DNA of 64,000 nucleotides from Cryptomeria japonica (GCF_030272615.1 NC_081412.1:102722796-102786795); one strand, 5' to 3'; shown: positions 33,144-46,429, counted from the first letter of the stretch. Numbers and translations: made by a program. Notes: generated from the letters alone by a model not told the origin.

Positions 33144-34681
33144 TGTTGGAAATATGTTTGGTTTCCATTGATGTCAAACTTGTTTGTCTAGATGGAGCTT
33201 GGTCTAGATATGATCACGTACTATTGCAGGTTTCTTTGTCTAGTGTTTGATGTTGCTATTGAGTTTGATGCATTGGTGTTTGGTGTTGGTTGTGGCAAGT
33301 TCAATATGCAAGAAAGAGGTTTTAATGTATGCAAGAAAAAATATTTAATATCGTATTGGTATAACTCTTTGCATTCCTCTAGATGGTAAAGATTATGTTT
33401 TATGGATGTTACATTGACTATTTTTATGGTTCGTGGATTGCAGAAGTTGATTATATTAGTATTCTTTGATAATAAGGGTGTTTGGCATATTGGTTTGGAA
33501 AGCCTTTGGTGGCCTTCGAATATGTTGTATCTTATGTTGTGGTTCTGTGGACATGTTTATGTAGTTTGTGGAGTGTTTTAGTTCAATTCTTTGGTGGTGA
33601 TTATGTTTTGAAAATGAGTTGTGCTTAGTATATTCAGATTTGGTATCTGATTAGATTATTCTGTTTGGATTATATATCTTTTTTTTCTATATATGCATTG
33701 GAGGTTAAGTTAGAATGTTGTCATGGGTCTCACCATAGTGTGTGGAGATCTGCATTAGGTAATTTGTATTGGAAGATGTCTTCTAGCCAATTGAATGTTA
33801 AGTCTTATTGTTTGTCTACACATTTCATTTGATGGTGAATTAAGAGGATGTGTTAGTGTTTGTGGTTTGTTGGTTTCGACTTGGAAGGATGTATTGTGAT
33901 ATTTTTGGGTGTCCTCTTTCTCTTGGAGTGGTCTGCTTTGAGTATTTTTTGTCCGGGTGGCTTATTTTGTGTAAAAATATTTAATATGTTTTTGGTCGAC
34001 CCTCAATTAGGTTTTTGATGATCTAGCTTATATTTAAGGAGTGCAGATGTATGAGTTGAGAGTGTGTTGGATGGGATAGATCATGAATTGATAAGAAGAA
34101 AATATGAATGATATGCAAGTAGATTTGAGACTGTGTATGTGTGAAAGTCAGTTTGTGAAGAGATTTGAAGGTGATACATTCAGTGAAACAATGTGTTGAG
34201 ATAATGATGGTTATCAGAGAAATTTTTCCATGGTGTTGGTCACTTGAAAAAGAGGTTCAAGAACAATTTCATGATTAGGAGATTCTTCTTATTTCAATTC
34301 TATTATTCTTTCTGTTATCGGAAGATAGTGGATCTCTTGGCAGCCTCTTTTGAATCTTGCCCTGAAGTAGTGTGCCTCAATGAGAAAGTCCATGTATCTT
34401 TCCCTAAGGTAGTGCACATTAGTCTTGCAAGTCCATCAGGTGCATGTTGCTCCTTGGAAGTAAGCCTAAAACTTTTTAATCAATTATTTATATTGTGAGT
34501 ATGATTTTTATCGTGATTTTTCTCTATTTGGATTTTCCATGTAAATCTAGTGTTCATGTGTTGATGGTTTAGTTTTTAGTGTTGTTAAATATTTTTTAAT
34601 ATCAATTTAGATCAGATTTGAAGTGTTCCAAACTAATTCAAACCCCCCCCTCCTCCTCTTAGTCATGCTATGGGCTCAACA
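33144..34681 (+). mobile_element. solo LTR of the E-type superfamily (1,538 bp)
   Basis: It begins TGTTGGAAATATG and ends GGGCTCAACA, flanked by perfect AACAT duplications (33139-33143 and 34682-34686). It carries the superfamily blocks CGTGATTTTT...TTTGGATTTTCCATG (about 34511-34541) and ATTCAAACCCCCCCCTCC...CTCTTAGT (34639-34664). No internal region or second LTR is present. A TATATTTAAGG at about 34029 could be its promoter. Confidence 0.85.
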
Positions 34682-34686
34682 AACAT

Positions 34687-35479
34687 AACAAGATCAACCA
34701 TGAAAACACACTTGCATGTAGGTTGTTGTAGATTGCTACTATATAATACTCAAGGTTTGAAGATACTTGCTCAATAATATTTGTTCAATGATGACACTTG
34801 TAGCTTATGAACTTACTAAATGTTAAAATGAATTAGATATAATGCCTTTATATAAGCCTCACAAGTTCATTCCTATTTTAGCTTGACTTCCAAGAGTCAT
34901 ATAAAAAATATCATGATCAGATAACAAATGGCAAGAAATGACACTCTCACACATTTGATTTTGGTCACTTTTTGGAGGGACTATGGTGATAGGTACCCTA
35001 ATCCACTAGGAATACGGTTCTAGGCATCCTATTCCACCCAAAAAAAAGAGTAGAGAAGGATGATAAAGTAGAAGGTCCCAAGATAGAGAATTTGGTCACC
35101 AAATAAGCATGTATGATGATAGTATGATTGTGACAAGGCCAAAAATAGGCTTAAAATGAGATATGAGAGAGCACACTAAAGAAAGGAGCCAAAAAGGAGT
35201 TTGAAATTGTAAAGAGAACTACAAGTTATAACACTATATTTAGCCCCCACTTTAGTGAGAGTATGAACTTTCACTCATACTCATTGTAAAGTAGAGAGAG
35301 TAGTTGACAAAAAGATTGACAATATATAATATGTCACTAAGTTGAGAGAGCAACAATATTATTTAGGAAAATCTTCCAATTGATCTAACTCTCCTTCATA
35401 AGGATGCTCTAAGTTATTTTCTTTAGCAATCTACAAGTATTGTTCCTTTACAATTTCTCTTGAAAATACAACTTCATCA
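34687..35479. other. no gene recognised
   Basis: AT-rich sequence with no domain in any frame that I can identify. It may be the 3' part of the minus-strand remnant to its right. Confidence 0.5.
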
Positions 35480-36268
35480 TCATGTATTTTTGGTTTTAAC
35501 ATCTTTTCTGACTCTTCCTCTATGACTTCCAATTCTTACTTTAAAAACTTTACTTTTTATCATTGCATCAATAGTTGGGCTTTGAAGTTCCTTTTCATAA
35601 AAACCAAATATTTTTCTTCTAAGTTCATTCTTGGTGTCATCATTCTTCCTTGCAATTGAAAATTTCTTCTTTTGTTCACTAGAAGAGATTTTTTGGAATA
35701 AAATTTGGGTTTTGGCACTAAAGATTTTAGCTCTAGAATATTTTCTTGTTCTCATCTTCCTTCCTTGACCTTATTATGTAGTTTATAAGTCTCTTTTTGT
35801 TGGGATGTTCCATTTCAAGTAACTTCAAGAATTTCTCAAAGGAAACTTGATCTTTGAATTCATCAGAGAATTTATGATACTGATCAATAATTTTAGTGGC
35901 CTCTTGTTCATAGTTCCACTTTTCTTTTGTATCATTATCAATATCTCTTAGATAAGATAATCATCTACTTCCTTAGATAAAAATTTAGGTCATTAATTCA
36001 TGCTTTTCTTGATATGTTAATCTTTTATAAGATAGAGCACTATTGAAACTTAAAACATGAAGTTGTTGAAATTGAAAAAAATCCATTAACATTCAATGGA
36101 TGTAAGTTCTTTCACTTGGATGCATATTGATGCATTTTTGCATCAATTTTTAACATCCAAACTAACATGCACCTATTGGTCCACAAACATGCAATTGATG
36201 AATTTGTGTTAAGCATATAAATAATTTGTAACAAGGATTAGCTTCCTAACAAGCTAGCAAGATATCTA
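35480..36268 (-). pseudogene. unclassified retroelement remnant, possible gag
   Basis: The minus strand has a lysine-rich 91-codon open frame (35480-35755: MRTRKYSRAKIF, then NDDTKNELRRKIFGFYEK). Another frame upstream carries KEKWNYEQEATKIIDQY and FSDEFKDQVSFEKFLKLL. These follow a primer-site-like sequence at 36269-36280 in the correct order for a retroelement first gene. I do not recognise the protein, and no zinc knuckle or polymerase is visible. Confidence 0.35.
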
Positions 36269-36280
36269 GCTTTGATACCA
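36269..36280 (-). other. primer binding site-like sequence
   Basis: The minus strand reads TGGTATCAAAGC just inside a TGTAATAACC end at 36282, the same variant primer site as the copia element at 42408-42419. Confidence 0.5.
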
Positions 36281-36281
36281 C

Positions 36282-37552
36282 TGTAATAACCACCATATTC
36301 AAATTTTATTTCAAACTTGTATTTTTCCTAGTTTTGGTTAGGTTGGCATTCTAAACTTGCATTTTTTTAGTTTTGGTTATGTTGACATTCTATCAAATGG
36401 CTTGCATTGGATTGATCTAAGATTGTTTTTTCACTTGTTTTGAAGGACACTAGAAATAATCATCACAATTTTGTTGATACCACAACAATAATACCACGTA
36501 TTGTTGATACATGGAAATATTGTTAAAAATTACAACAACAATAATATTATCAATTAAATTTATTATTTTTATATTCTAAATGGCTGACCTACTTGAGCTA
36601 CTCAAAATATTCTCGTTGACTAGTCCAACAACTACTTCAAATTTTAGACTTTCCTTCACAGAATGACTCTTAAGCCTTGCATATATATCAAATAATTTTA
36701 TAGAACCTCTTTTTGCCTCCCATAACAAGTGAGACACTCTCCAAAAGAGGTGAAACAACCATAAATTATGTGGTGATTACCTTTCATATGTTGTCTCAAC
36801 TTTGTTTGACCTTCTTATCAACTACTCCAACTCAAACATGGGTGGCAATGAGAAATTAAAAGGTTCATAAGATAAAAACTATTATAGTTGCCTTCCTTTG
36901 GGGATATGATATGGTACATAACTCCTAAAAGATTTGAATCCCTTTGTGAATGCCATGTTAGTCTTAGTAAGCCTCAAAAATTACTACTTTGAATATTCAA
37001 TGTGGTTGTTAAACATTTTTAGTGCATTGAACCACTCCCTTTTTGGGTGTACAACCCCTCTTTATGGGCTTGGCATAGTACAATTAGGTGAAAGCCTTAA
37101 CAATAATTTATTTTCACTAGCACACACCACACAATAACATCTGATATGTTTTTATTGGCACACACATCACTGACATGTTCCTAGTCTTTCCACTCACAAA
37201 AATATTCAATCCAAATCTCTATAGTTTGTATTTGCTTGTGTATCTCACAAATTATTTAGAAAACTCTATATTTGAAAGAAAATACCCAAACTTATGAAAA
37301 TAATAAGACTTTTAACACAAATCCATTATGGGTAAACCTTCAGTACACATGTGAAATATGAATGCTTCCACTTGCAAATTGGCTAGGGTAGATCTCTTAC
37401 TACCAAAACCAATCTTTGCCATAGGGTTTTCATGTTAGGATTATTGTTGAATAAACCTTCTCAACCCCCATACTAGGATTTTAAAAGGATACCAAACGCC
37501 AAGGATACTTCAAATGAGTCACTTTAGCCTCTTTTATTGTTGTAGAAAAAGG
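36282..37552. other. possible LTR of the minus-strand remnant; no gene recognised
   Basis: The TG at 36282 could begin the LTR paired with the primer site, but I could not find its other end. The stretch contains one 40 bp tandem duplication and no recognisable coding sequence. Confidence 0.35.
36313..36392 (+). repeat. 40 bp tandem duplication
   Basis: Two adjacent copies (36313-36352, 36353-36392) of AAACTTG-ATTTTT-AGTTTTGGTTA-GTTG-CATTCTA, with a few substitutions. Confidence 0.8.
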
Positions 37553-38300
37553 TGAAGAAAGCTTTAACTATGAACCTAAACTCAAATATATTGCAAATCT
37601 ACAACTAAAGATTAACCATTAACACAATGATATTAAAGTAAGAACAAGAAAACCATTGCACATGAAATACCTAATTTATATGATGAAACCCTTTTGGGAA
37701 AAAACACCACCATTTGCTAATCCACTGAAGAATATAATAGAAATACACTTCTTTCTAGACCTCTATAAAACCTGATAGCACTCCATTACCCTCCAAACTA
37801 AACAAAGATTGAATGAAGAATTGTAGCACAAGGCACCAATTCATAGGAGTTTGTGAGGATGAATACCACTATAGTATCACCAAACAATAGGCAACAAAAC
37901 CACCTAGAGAAACTCACACCCACATCCCAAAATAGCTTCTCACATATGCTCTTAAAGCTATCATAAGGCATCCCTCATGCATGTGCACCTATGTAAGGAA
38001 TCTGTCATAAATATTATCATAGATGTTTTCATAGTAATAATGACTATCATAACCATCATATATTCTCTTACAAATCCTAACAAGTGTCCAAGAACCTCAA
38101 AATAGAAGATTCCAAGAGGGTTCACCTAGCTATTTTGTCCTTTTCCTAGGGGATAGATGGTAAAAATAACTTTGCCTTTACATTGTCTCTTTCACCACCG
38201 TTGGTTAAACGGTTTGAACTCTTATGTGCAAATTACAAATGACATCAGGAAAATGATAAATTAAAGGATTTTCAAGGTTGATGGAACCTAAATGCTAACA
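37553..38300 (-). repeat. 3' LTR of a copia element (left end approximate)
   Basis: The minus strand begins TGTTAGCATTTAGG at 38300 after GTGGGAGAA. The block is homologous along its length to 57003-57765, which defines the approximate left end. No matching 5' LTR was recognised beside the primer site at 42408. Confidence 0.65.
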
Positions 38301-38312
38301 TTCTCCCACTTG
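38301..38312 (-). other. copia polypurine tract
   Basis: The minus strand reads CAAGTGGGAGAA directly before the LTR start, a typical plant copia tract. Confidence 0.75.
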
Positions 38313-38392
38313 ACATCATACATTGTAGATTACCCCATAGAGATACATAATATGAATCAAGTATAGTGATCAAGGCCCATGGCCTTCCTATA

Positions 38393-41300
38393 TCAATAAA
38401 ACTTATATGTGATTACTGCCTTTGTAAGAGAATCTGCAACATTATCTAAAGTGTCAACTTTTTCAATCAAAACCCTGTCCACTCTCAACCATCTCTCGCA
38501 CAAAGTGATACTAAACATCAATAGAATTAGTGTGGGCATGATACATAGGATTTTTGGCCAAACATATGGCACTTTGACTATCACATCTAATCCTTACTAT
38601 CTTGCAATCAAAACTACTATTACCAAGTCTCTATAACCAAACTACCTTCTTGGAGGCATGTGTAGTAGCCATATACTCTACTTCAATGGTGGACAATGCT
38701 ATCTTTTACTCAAACAAATCACTACACCTCCAAACAAAGTAAACATAACCTCTAGTGGATCTTCGAATATCCAAGTCACTTTCCCAATTTGCATCAACAA
38801 AACCTTATATGTCTAATGAATTATACACATCATCAGTACCATGACAAATCAAATAGTAATCAAAAGTACCTTGCAAGTATCTTAATACCCTTTTAACAAA
38901 AGTCCAGTGCTCTTTGCTTGGATTAGATATAAACCTTCTTAGAACTCCTATTGCTTGGGCTATATCTAGTCTAGTACAAACCATTGCATATATTAAACTA
39001 CCAATGACACTAGCATAAGGAACATTAGACATTTGACATTTCTTCAATATCATCATCAGAATTAGGACAAATGTCTAAACTTAAGTTAGTACCAACTAGA
39101 AATGGAATACTTACTGGCTTACAGTCATGCATTTAAAATCTCTTCAAAATGGTATCAACATACTTACTTTGACATAAACAAATCTTTTTGTGAACTTGAT
39201 CCTTGTTGATTTCCATACCAATAATATATCTAAAAACCCCTAAATCTTTCATACCAAATGTGCAAGAAAGCTGAGTTTTGAGCTTTCTAATCATCGCGTT
39301 ATTGTTACCCCTAAATAACATGTCGTCAACAAACAAGACAATAATTAATAATTAATCATCAATAAACTTAATATAAGCACGATGATCCTTTTTGCTTCTA
39401 ACATAACCCAATTTTAATGCAAAGCATCAAACTTCTGGTACCAAATCTTGGGTGATTGTTTCAAATAATATTAAGATTGTTTTGACTTGCAAACCAAGTT
39501 TTCCCTTCTCAACAAAACCATCAAGTTGTTGCATATAAATATCTTCTTCAAGATCCCCATGCATGAAAGTCATTTTAACATTCATTTTCTCTATCTTAAA
39601 ATTGTAAGTAGTAGAAATAGATAATAGGAATCTAATAGAATTTAGCTTAGAAACAGGAGAGAATATTTCAAGGAAATCATCTCCCTCTCTCTAGGAGTAG
39701 CCCTTGGCCACAATCTAGCTTTGTACCTCTCTAACCCACCATCTACTCTAAATTTCTTCTTATATAACCACTTGCATCTAATGGGCTTTCTTCCTTTGGA
39801 AAAAATAATAAGATCCTGGAGGTGTCACAACTATCCAAAGTTGTCATCTCCTCCTTTATGGCCTGCATCAAAAACTCACTTTCCTTGGAAGAGAGTGCTT
39901 CTCTGTAAAATCTAGGTTCATCGTCAATACTTAATCAAACAAATTTACAACAAAAATTTGGTGGGCTATACCTATCAACTAGATTTTGTTGTCTTGTGGA
40001 CCCTCTCAAAGGTGGAGTAAGAGGTTCTTCCTCATGTTCCTCTTCATTATTTTCAACTTCTTCTATCACAACTAAACGTTCCAAACTTTCACTTGAACTC
40101 TCTTCTTCTCCTCCATCTTATTGTCCATTTCTCTATCTTCCACATTATTATCTTCTTGCTTAGTTTCAAAATGCATTATTTTGACTTTTATTTTGGTTGT
40201 TCTTCACTTGAGTCAACTCTAAATCCCCTAAAAAATCACATCTCTAGAAAAGATCATTCTATAGGTTAGAGGATTCCAAAGCTTATAATCTTTTACATTC
40301 TCACCATATCCTACAAAGATTCATTTCTAAGCTTTTGGATCAAATTTATATCACTTCTCTTGAGGTACATGAACAAAAGCCTCACAACCAAAGACCCATG
40401 AAACTAAAGATTTTTACCCAACCACATTTAATAATGTGTTTTATCAACAAGATATTTATAAGAAGATCTATTAATCCAATAACAAGTAGTACCAACAACT
40501 TCTGCCCAATAACATTTATATATCTTAGCACTACTTAACATGCTCTTAGTTCTTTTCATTAATGTATGGTTCATTCTTCTACAACCCCATTTTGTTGGGG
40601 AGTGTAAGGAGTAGTCTTTTGCCTAACAATTCTTGCATGTTTGTGAAATTTATCAGATTTCTTAGAGAAATATTCACCCCAATTGTCATATCTCAATACT
40701 TTTATCTTGTAATCTGATTGCTTTTAAACCAATGCCCTAAACTCCTTAAACTTAGTGAAAACTTTAGATTTTGAATGCATAAAATAAATTCAAGTATATC
40801 TTGAGACATCATTAATGAAGGAAACATAATACCTTAAGATATATTTAAAGAGTCAACATCTACTATACCACATATATCCAAAGGAATAATCTCTAAAAGC
40901 CTCTTAACTTTAATAACTCCTTTAGGAAATGGATATCTATTTTGTTTATCAAACACACAGTGCTCACGTAAATCACTCTTACTAATAGAATAATCAGAAA
41001 TCCCCTCAACTAGTTTCTTATCTAGAATGGATTTAAGACCTTTTACACCAATATGACCTAATCTATGGTACCACAATATACATACATTTTCAGTCCTAGT
41101 TACAAAATTTAAATTAAAAAGAGTAGAAACATGTAGCTTAAATAAAATTCCATGTCCAAGATCCTTTAGCAATTACCAAACTTCCCCTTACCAACCTACA
41201 ACAAAACTTATCAAATGTCACATGCATTCCAGAATCATTTAAATTGGAAACCAAAATTAACATCCTTACAAGATCTAGAGTATATAAAACATTATCAGTG

Positions 41301-42330
41301 GAAACAATCCTCCCATCACTAAAACATAGCTTTATCGTTCCTTTGCCAACAATCTTTATTGAGGTGTTATCAACACGCGAAACTTATCCTCCATCATATC
41401 CTTTATACTCAATAAAACAATCCTTGTGAGTAGCCATATGGTAGGAACCACCTTAATAAAAAAGCCAAGCATCATTACTAATAGAGTTAGCTGAAATAAA
41501 CAAAGCATCAAAATCACCATCATCTGAAGAATTATCTGTGGAAGCTTCACTACTTTTTTTCTTATTTCTACACTCCATATGCACTATTTTACCATAGTTC
41601 CAACACTTAGCTCTTCTCTTTCTAAGGGTCTTAGAATGTCCTTTTGACTTATCCTTCTTTTATCCCCTTTAGGCCCTTTCTCCTTAGGTCTTCCTTGAAC
41701 ATGCAAGGAATCTTGGGAGCCGACATTCACAGTCTTTCTCATCATCTCTTATGAAGGAAGTATGGGAATCACACTATCTATCTTAGGCTCTGCACTACCA
41801 CTACTTATGGAAATAATTAATTTTCCCAAGAATCAAACAAAGAGAAGAGTAGAAGAATATATTTATCTTCATCTTCAATACTAACATCTATTGTTACAAG
41901 ATGACTTCAAATCAAATTAAAAGAATTCAAATGTTCAACAATAGAATCACCATGCCTCATTTACAAAGGTTACAAACATCTTTTCAAATATAACTAGTTA
42001 GACAAACTCCTAGTTTGATAGATATCACCTATTTTCATCTAAATCTTGCATGCTATATTTCTTAGAGACATTCAAGAGGATAGAGTTAATGAGACACAAT
42101 TGAATGACTCCTCATGCCTTCTTGTCTAAATTTTTCCAGTCATCATTTGTCAAGGTAGAATTCTCTGGTTTCTTTTCTTCTAAAACTGGCAATCAATGAT
42201 CTCTCTCTTTGAGGAGATCTTCAACTTTCAACTTCCATATTGCATAACTAGTACCATTGAACTTCTCAATATCTTGATGAGAGGTGGAGGTCGTGGTATA
42301 CAACCTTTCTTAAATTTGCAAAAAACCCAC
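38393..42330 (-). pseudogene. pol: Ty1/copia gag-pol remnant
   Basis: From 5' to 3' on the minus strand: decayed gag with one knuckle CWNYGKIVHMEC (near 41590); the protease neighbourhood GGSYHMATHKDC (near 41440), with the catalytic Asp codon now near a stop; GAG-pre-integrase HRLGHIGVKGLKSILDKKL (40834-41172); integrase YDNWGEYF and PYTPQQNGVVEE (40560-40700); reverse transcriptase MFVDDMLFRGN and KDLGVFRYIIGMEINKD (39133-39336); then YASVIGSLIYAMVCTRLDIA (38805-39056) and RNase H end VDTLDNVADSLTKAV (38393-38584). Domain order INT-RT-RH is diagnostic of copia. Many stops and frameshifts. Confidence 0.9.
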
Positions 42331-42407
42331 AAAACGAAATCTCCCACTACAACAAAAAACCTTCAACACTTATAGAGAAAGACATCCCTCCCTCAACAAA
42401 ATTGCTA

Positions 42408-42419
42408 GCTTTGATACCA
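42408..42419 (-). other. copia primer binding site
   Basis: The minus strand reads TGGTATCAAAGC upstream of gag. The 5' LTR should start within a few bases (TGTAAGTGTTACC at 42425), but that sequence does not clearly match the 3' LTR. Confidence 0.6.
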
Positions 42420-42424
42420 AATGG

Positions 42425-45117
42425 TGTAAGTGTTACCTATTTTCACTACAATCTCAATCAGGTAGAGCTTTTCTGTTTTATAGACAAAGGTACAATTTAT
42501 TATGCTGAATTGCATTCATGAACATTTAAAAGAAAGAAAATAGAAGATTACACCGTTATATTTCAGTATGTAGATGCATAGAAAATAGAGAGAGAAGACA
42601 AATTTATGAGAAAGGTAATCTTTATTAACATGAATGTACTATGTCTCACACAAGCCATGAGACTAACTAGTGATGCAAATGAGTAATAAACTATATACTT
42701 GCAGATGCAAACATAATGTAAAATCTAGAATAGGGAAGGGTGACTCGTCATTGCCTGAATCACGAGCCTTCTTTGAGTTGCCTTGTAGCGTCTGAAGTCT
42801 TTCGCTTATCCTACAACTAGTTGTGCCTCCTTGCTGCCCCTGAGTACCTTCATTTGAGAAGATAATGTGTTAGAGAAATGAGAGCCATCATTCATTATCT
42901 CTACATGCACCTACGAACATACAATCTATCCCTCATGTGCATCACAACAACTAGCTCAACATATAACCTCAAGAAAATAAATATCAAATCATCAAGAAGA
43001 TATCAAATAATGCACAGTTTTTGTCTAACTTGTTTGCTTCATGTACAGATATAGGAAAAGTAACATGATTGCTAATTAGTTTTACATGAGTGGAGGAAAA
43101 TGTGGCTCCTACAAGGGTTGAGCTCAACTCATTAAATGTTTCATATCAGTAGCATCCCAAAGAAGTGTCGAGGTTTTGTTGAGGCACATATAGTTATCCA
43201 GAGCAATTCTAATGCTCTAATAACCATCATGTCCCCAAATGAAACATCGACACTCCAATCAAAAACTACTTCTCATCACACTTACATTGTAGTGATAGTC
43301 ATCTTCAATGATGATGACCAAGTGAGAAAAGGAAAAACAAGTTTGCAGCTATAGGAAGGAATAAAAGTTCCCAATCTTTGTCATGAAAGCACAAAGATAC
43401 TCAAGAGGACAGTCATAAGTCATATACTTATAACAGTCATAAAAGGATAGAGTGATAGTGAAATGTGCTTACAACCCTTCATTAACATCAAAGGGGATAA
43501 GGACATGTGACAACAAATAAGACAGTTAACAGTCACAATATACATTATACAAACACATGCTAAAAAAAATTCCTAAGGCACAATGATACGGTAACAACAA
43601 AGGGGATGATGAGGAAAGGAACTCAGAAGGACAATCAACCTATACATTCAAAGTGCAGTCTTCACAAACAACATGTGAGCAAAGAAGCCCAAAAGTCAGT
43701 CATGTAGCAGCCAAAAGATTACTGGTAGAAGCTCAAAGACAGTCTAATATATAGGCATAATTGATGAAAGATAATGAGTTGACATGCATAGTAAGAGCCT
43801 TATAATATCAGAGCAGCAAGAAGGTGAACCTTTATAAGACTATGCATAAAGGAAGATAGTATGAGACAGTCACACAACTAATGTGCATAGCTGAAGGGCT
43901 AGTGATAGAATAAAGCAATATTAGTAAAGTCATAGTCTAAAAGGTAGTGAAGAACATCCATGTGGTCTCATAGTAGTCATTCATTAAGAAACAATGAGTC
44001 TAAAGATAAACAATATCATTTATTGCAACCCTAGACAGTGATAATGGATAGGGTATTGGAGTATCAAAGATACCACATAGTCACAGTCCCAAAGATCACT
44101 AGAAAGAACCCTTAAGAGCTTCAAACAACAGTTTGATAGTAAATTGGTAGTATCTTCATGAAAGATAGACAATAGAGTGCTATTTACAATCATTAAGAAG
44201 CCTCAAAATAACAGATAAGCAGTTACAAAAACAACTCAAACACAATGAAAATAATGAATGTGTGAAGACATAATCCATTCATAGTGCAACATAATGCAAT
44301 CACAGTTACAAAGAAGATTCAAGGATAGTAAAAGATGTCATGGGCAAGTTTGTAGTATGAAGTTTTTGAGAACACCTTCAAATGCAAATGAGAGTTCTTA
44401 CAGATATAGGAAGTCACCATTGCTTTCAAAGACACCTTAGATTCAGCCAAAGACAATCACTCCATAACCCATACTTGAGGGAAAATTTGAAGACTAAAAA
44501 ACAATGTAAATATAGGATGTCAAAGACAGTCTTAAGTATTCTACTCATTGTTGATCAAAGAGCACTCATGTTCTATGAATGACATATTGGTTGCACTTAG
44601 AGTCCTTAGAGTCCTTGTAAGAGCAAGAGCCACATACTAATTCATACTCAATGAAGCATCAAAGATAGATAAGAGCAGCGGTTTTGATCACGAGTTCTTA
44701 CTTGCAGTCCAAAGGCAACGATACAAAATAAAGGCCTCAAGATAGTAAAGTCATCACAAAGTAGTGCTCTAAACCAAAGTACAACTATATAGCATGAGGA
44801 GCAGCATGATATAAAATAATAGTCCCACTCAAGACCAGATCATTACCAATAACATACAAAAGGCATACATTGTCATAGTAGTAGTCCCTGTTAAGTAATC
44901 ATAGTCATAGTGAAGAGTTCACCTTGCAAAGGTCCAAACAACAAATATCCAATGAATGGAGCAGTCACAGATCTACGAGTCACTATATTTCAATGAGCTA
45001 ATAGTTTGATAAAGGAGAAACATACCTAGCAGATAGTGAAAATCCCAAAGAACAAGCCGTCAAAGAGGACATAAAAGACCTTCCAATCTAGAGCAGTCAT
45101 AAAACAATGGGCAGTAC
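42425..45117. other. long stretch without a recognised gene
   Basis: It may contain the copia 5' LTR at its left. The rest is A-rich on the plus strand, with frequent AGTCATA and AAGATAG words but no coherent coding frame; open frames at 43136-43354 and 44382-44582 show no domain. Similar texture occurs at 54.6-55.6 kb, suggesting one unit later split by E3 and a gypsy LTR. Confidence 0.5.
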
Positions 45118-45572
45118 TCACATGTTGGCATTCTGATATTGTTTTGTATTACTGGTAAATGGTATGATTGTCATTGTTGGAAACATAATCTCCTTAGTCT
45201 TCACAGTTTATCGGCAGTGAGTAGACTGGCAAGCAGTGATTAGACTGGCAAATAGTAAAAAGATCAGGTAGCGGTGAGTAGATCAACACAGAAGAGGTTC
45301 ACCGACTAAGCAAAGAATAGACTGGTATACAAGAGGAAATCGGCTAGACAGGTTTTGATCGGTACATTAGAAGAATCGATAACCCACGGACTGGTAATGT
45401 TCAGTTACATCTAGCTAAATCGGGAGTCTTCTCCAATCAACCAACATACTTATCGACATGTTTGTCTACATTGACAAAGATTCCTGCATGATTTCAGAGG
45501 CGTAATTTAAGGTCTGACAACGGAATTTTGAAAGGTATGTTTTGGAGGGAAATTTGGCGACAGACTAAAGGG

Positions 45573-45582
45573 TCTATAAATA
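45573..45582 (+). promoter_or_regulatory. TATA box in E3 5' LTR
   Basis: TCTATAAATA, perfectly conserved in the 3' LTR at 52271-52280. It would place the transcript start about 30 bp downstream. Confidence 0.6.
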
Positions 45583-45909
45583 CACATATCTCATTCTTGA
45601 TATGGTTGTTGTCAAGGTGAATGAAGATAATGTGAAAGTGGACACAGGGGGAGTTTTAAGAGACTGCAGAGCCGAATGACAAAAGACTAGTAGAGTGGAG
45701 TTTCACAGAGTGGTGACTCAAGTGATAGAGGACTAATAGTGTGATATTCAAGGATCAACAAATCGACATAAGGCAGAGTTGATAGTGCATTCAGGAAATT
45801 AGGGTTGTGTAGAATAGACACAACTGATGCAGATCTAGTGTGATTCTTTAGTGTGATCTAACCAGGCTAATGAGTAGCAGTTTTATCAGATCATCCATCT
45901 CTTTCTTTC

Positions 45910-46140
45910 TAACACATGCAACATAAATCCCTTAACTGGGTGGACTTTAATAGGTCCCATTGTAAAAATCCCTTAACCAGGTGACATCTTGATTGATGTT
46001 CTAAGTCCTTTAACCAGGCTACCTTTAACAGGGTAAAGGCACTAACCGGCCTAGTTCAAAATCCCTTAACCGGATGGCACCTAACAGTGTCTTTGTAATC
46101 TCCTAACAGGGATGGCTCTTAACCGGGCATACTCTAGAAG
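45910..46140 (+). repeat. CCTTAAC-GGGT box array in E3 5' LTR
   Basis: About seven imperfect units with consensus AATCCCTTAACCGGGTGG, spaced about 25-50 bp, downstream of the TATA box and thus probably transcribed. The array is conserved in the 3' LTR at about 52622-52830. Confidence 0.75.
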
Positions 46141-46373
46141 AGTACAAATTTTGTGAGTTCCTACTCACACCGTGGTTGTCTCCCTATTGGGTTTCCATGA
46201 GATAAATTTGTGTGTCTTTGTGTATCTTTTCATGTATACTTAATCTTCTATGGTAAATGTTTACATTAGTGAATGGTAAATTAGTTCAAACTTAAAGTAC
46301 AAGTTTCAATTGGTTAAAAAAGGTAATGTACTGCTTCACCCCTCCCCTCTTAGTACAGGTTGGGACTAACAAT

Positions 46374-46385
46374 TGGTATCAGAGC
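46374..46385 (+). other. E3 primer binding site
   Basis: TGGTATCAGAGC two bases after the 5' LTR, complementary to initiator methionine tRNA. Confidence 0.92.
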
Positions 46386-46429
46386 CCAGTTCCTCTGAAG
46401 TGAAGTTTGACAACTTGAGGATAAAGATC

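Larger units (their letters stand above)
45123..46371 (+). repeat. E3 5' LTR (1,249 bp)
   Basis: It runs from TGTTGGCATTCTGATATTG to GTTGGGACTAACA. It contains GGTCTATAAATACAC (about 45571), an array of AATCCCTTAACCGGGTGG-type boxes (45910-46140), the ACACCGTGG...TTGGGTTTCCATG block (46165-46197) and a CACCCCTCCCCTCTTAGTAC end. Confidence 0.93.
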
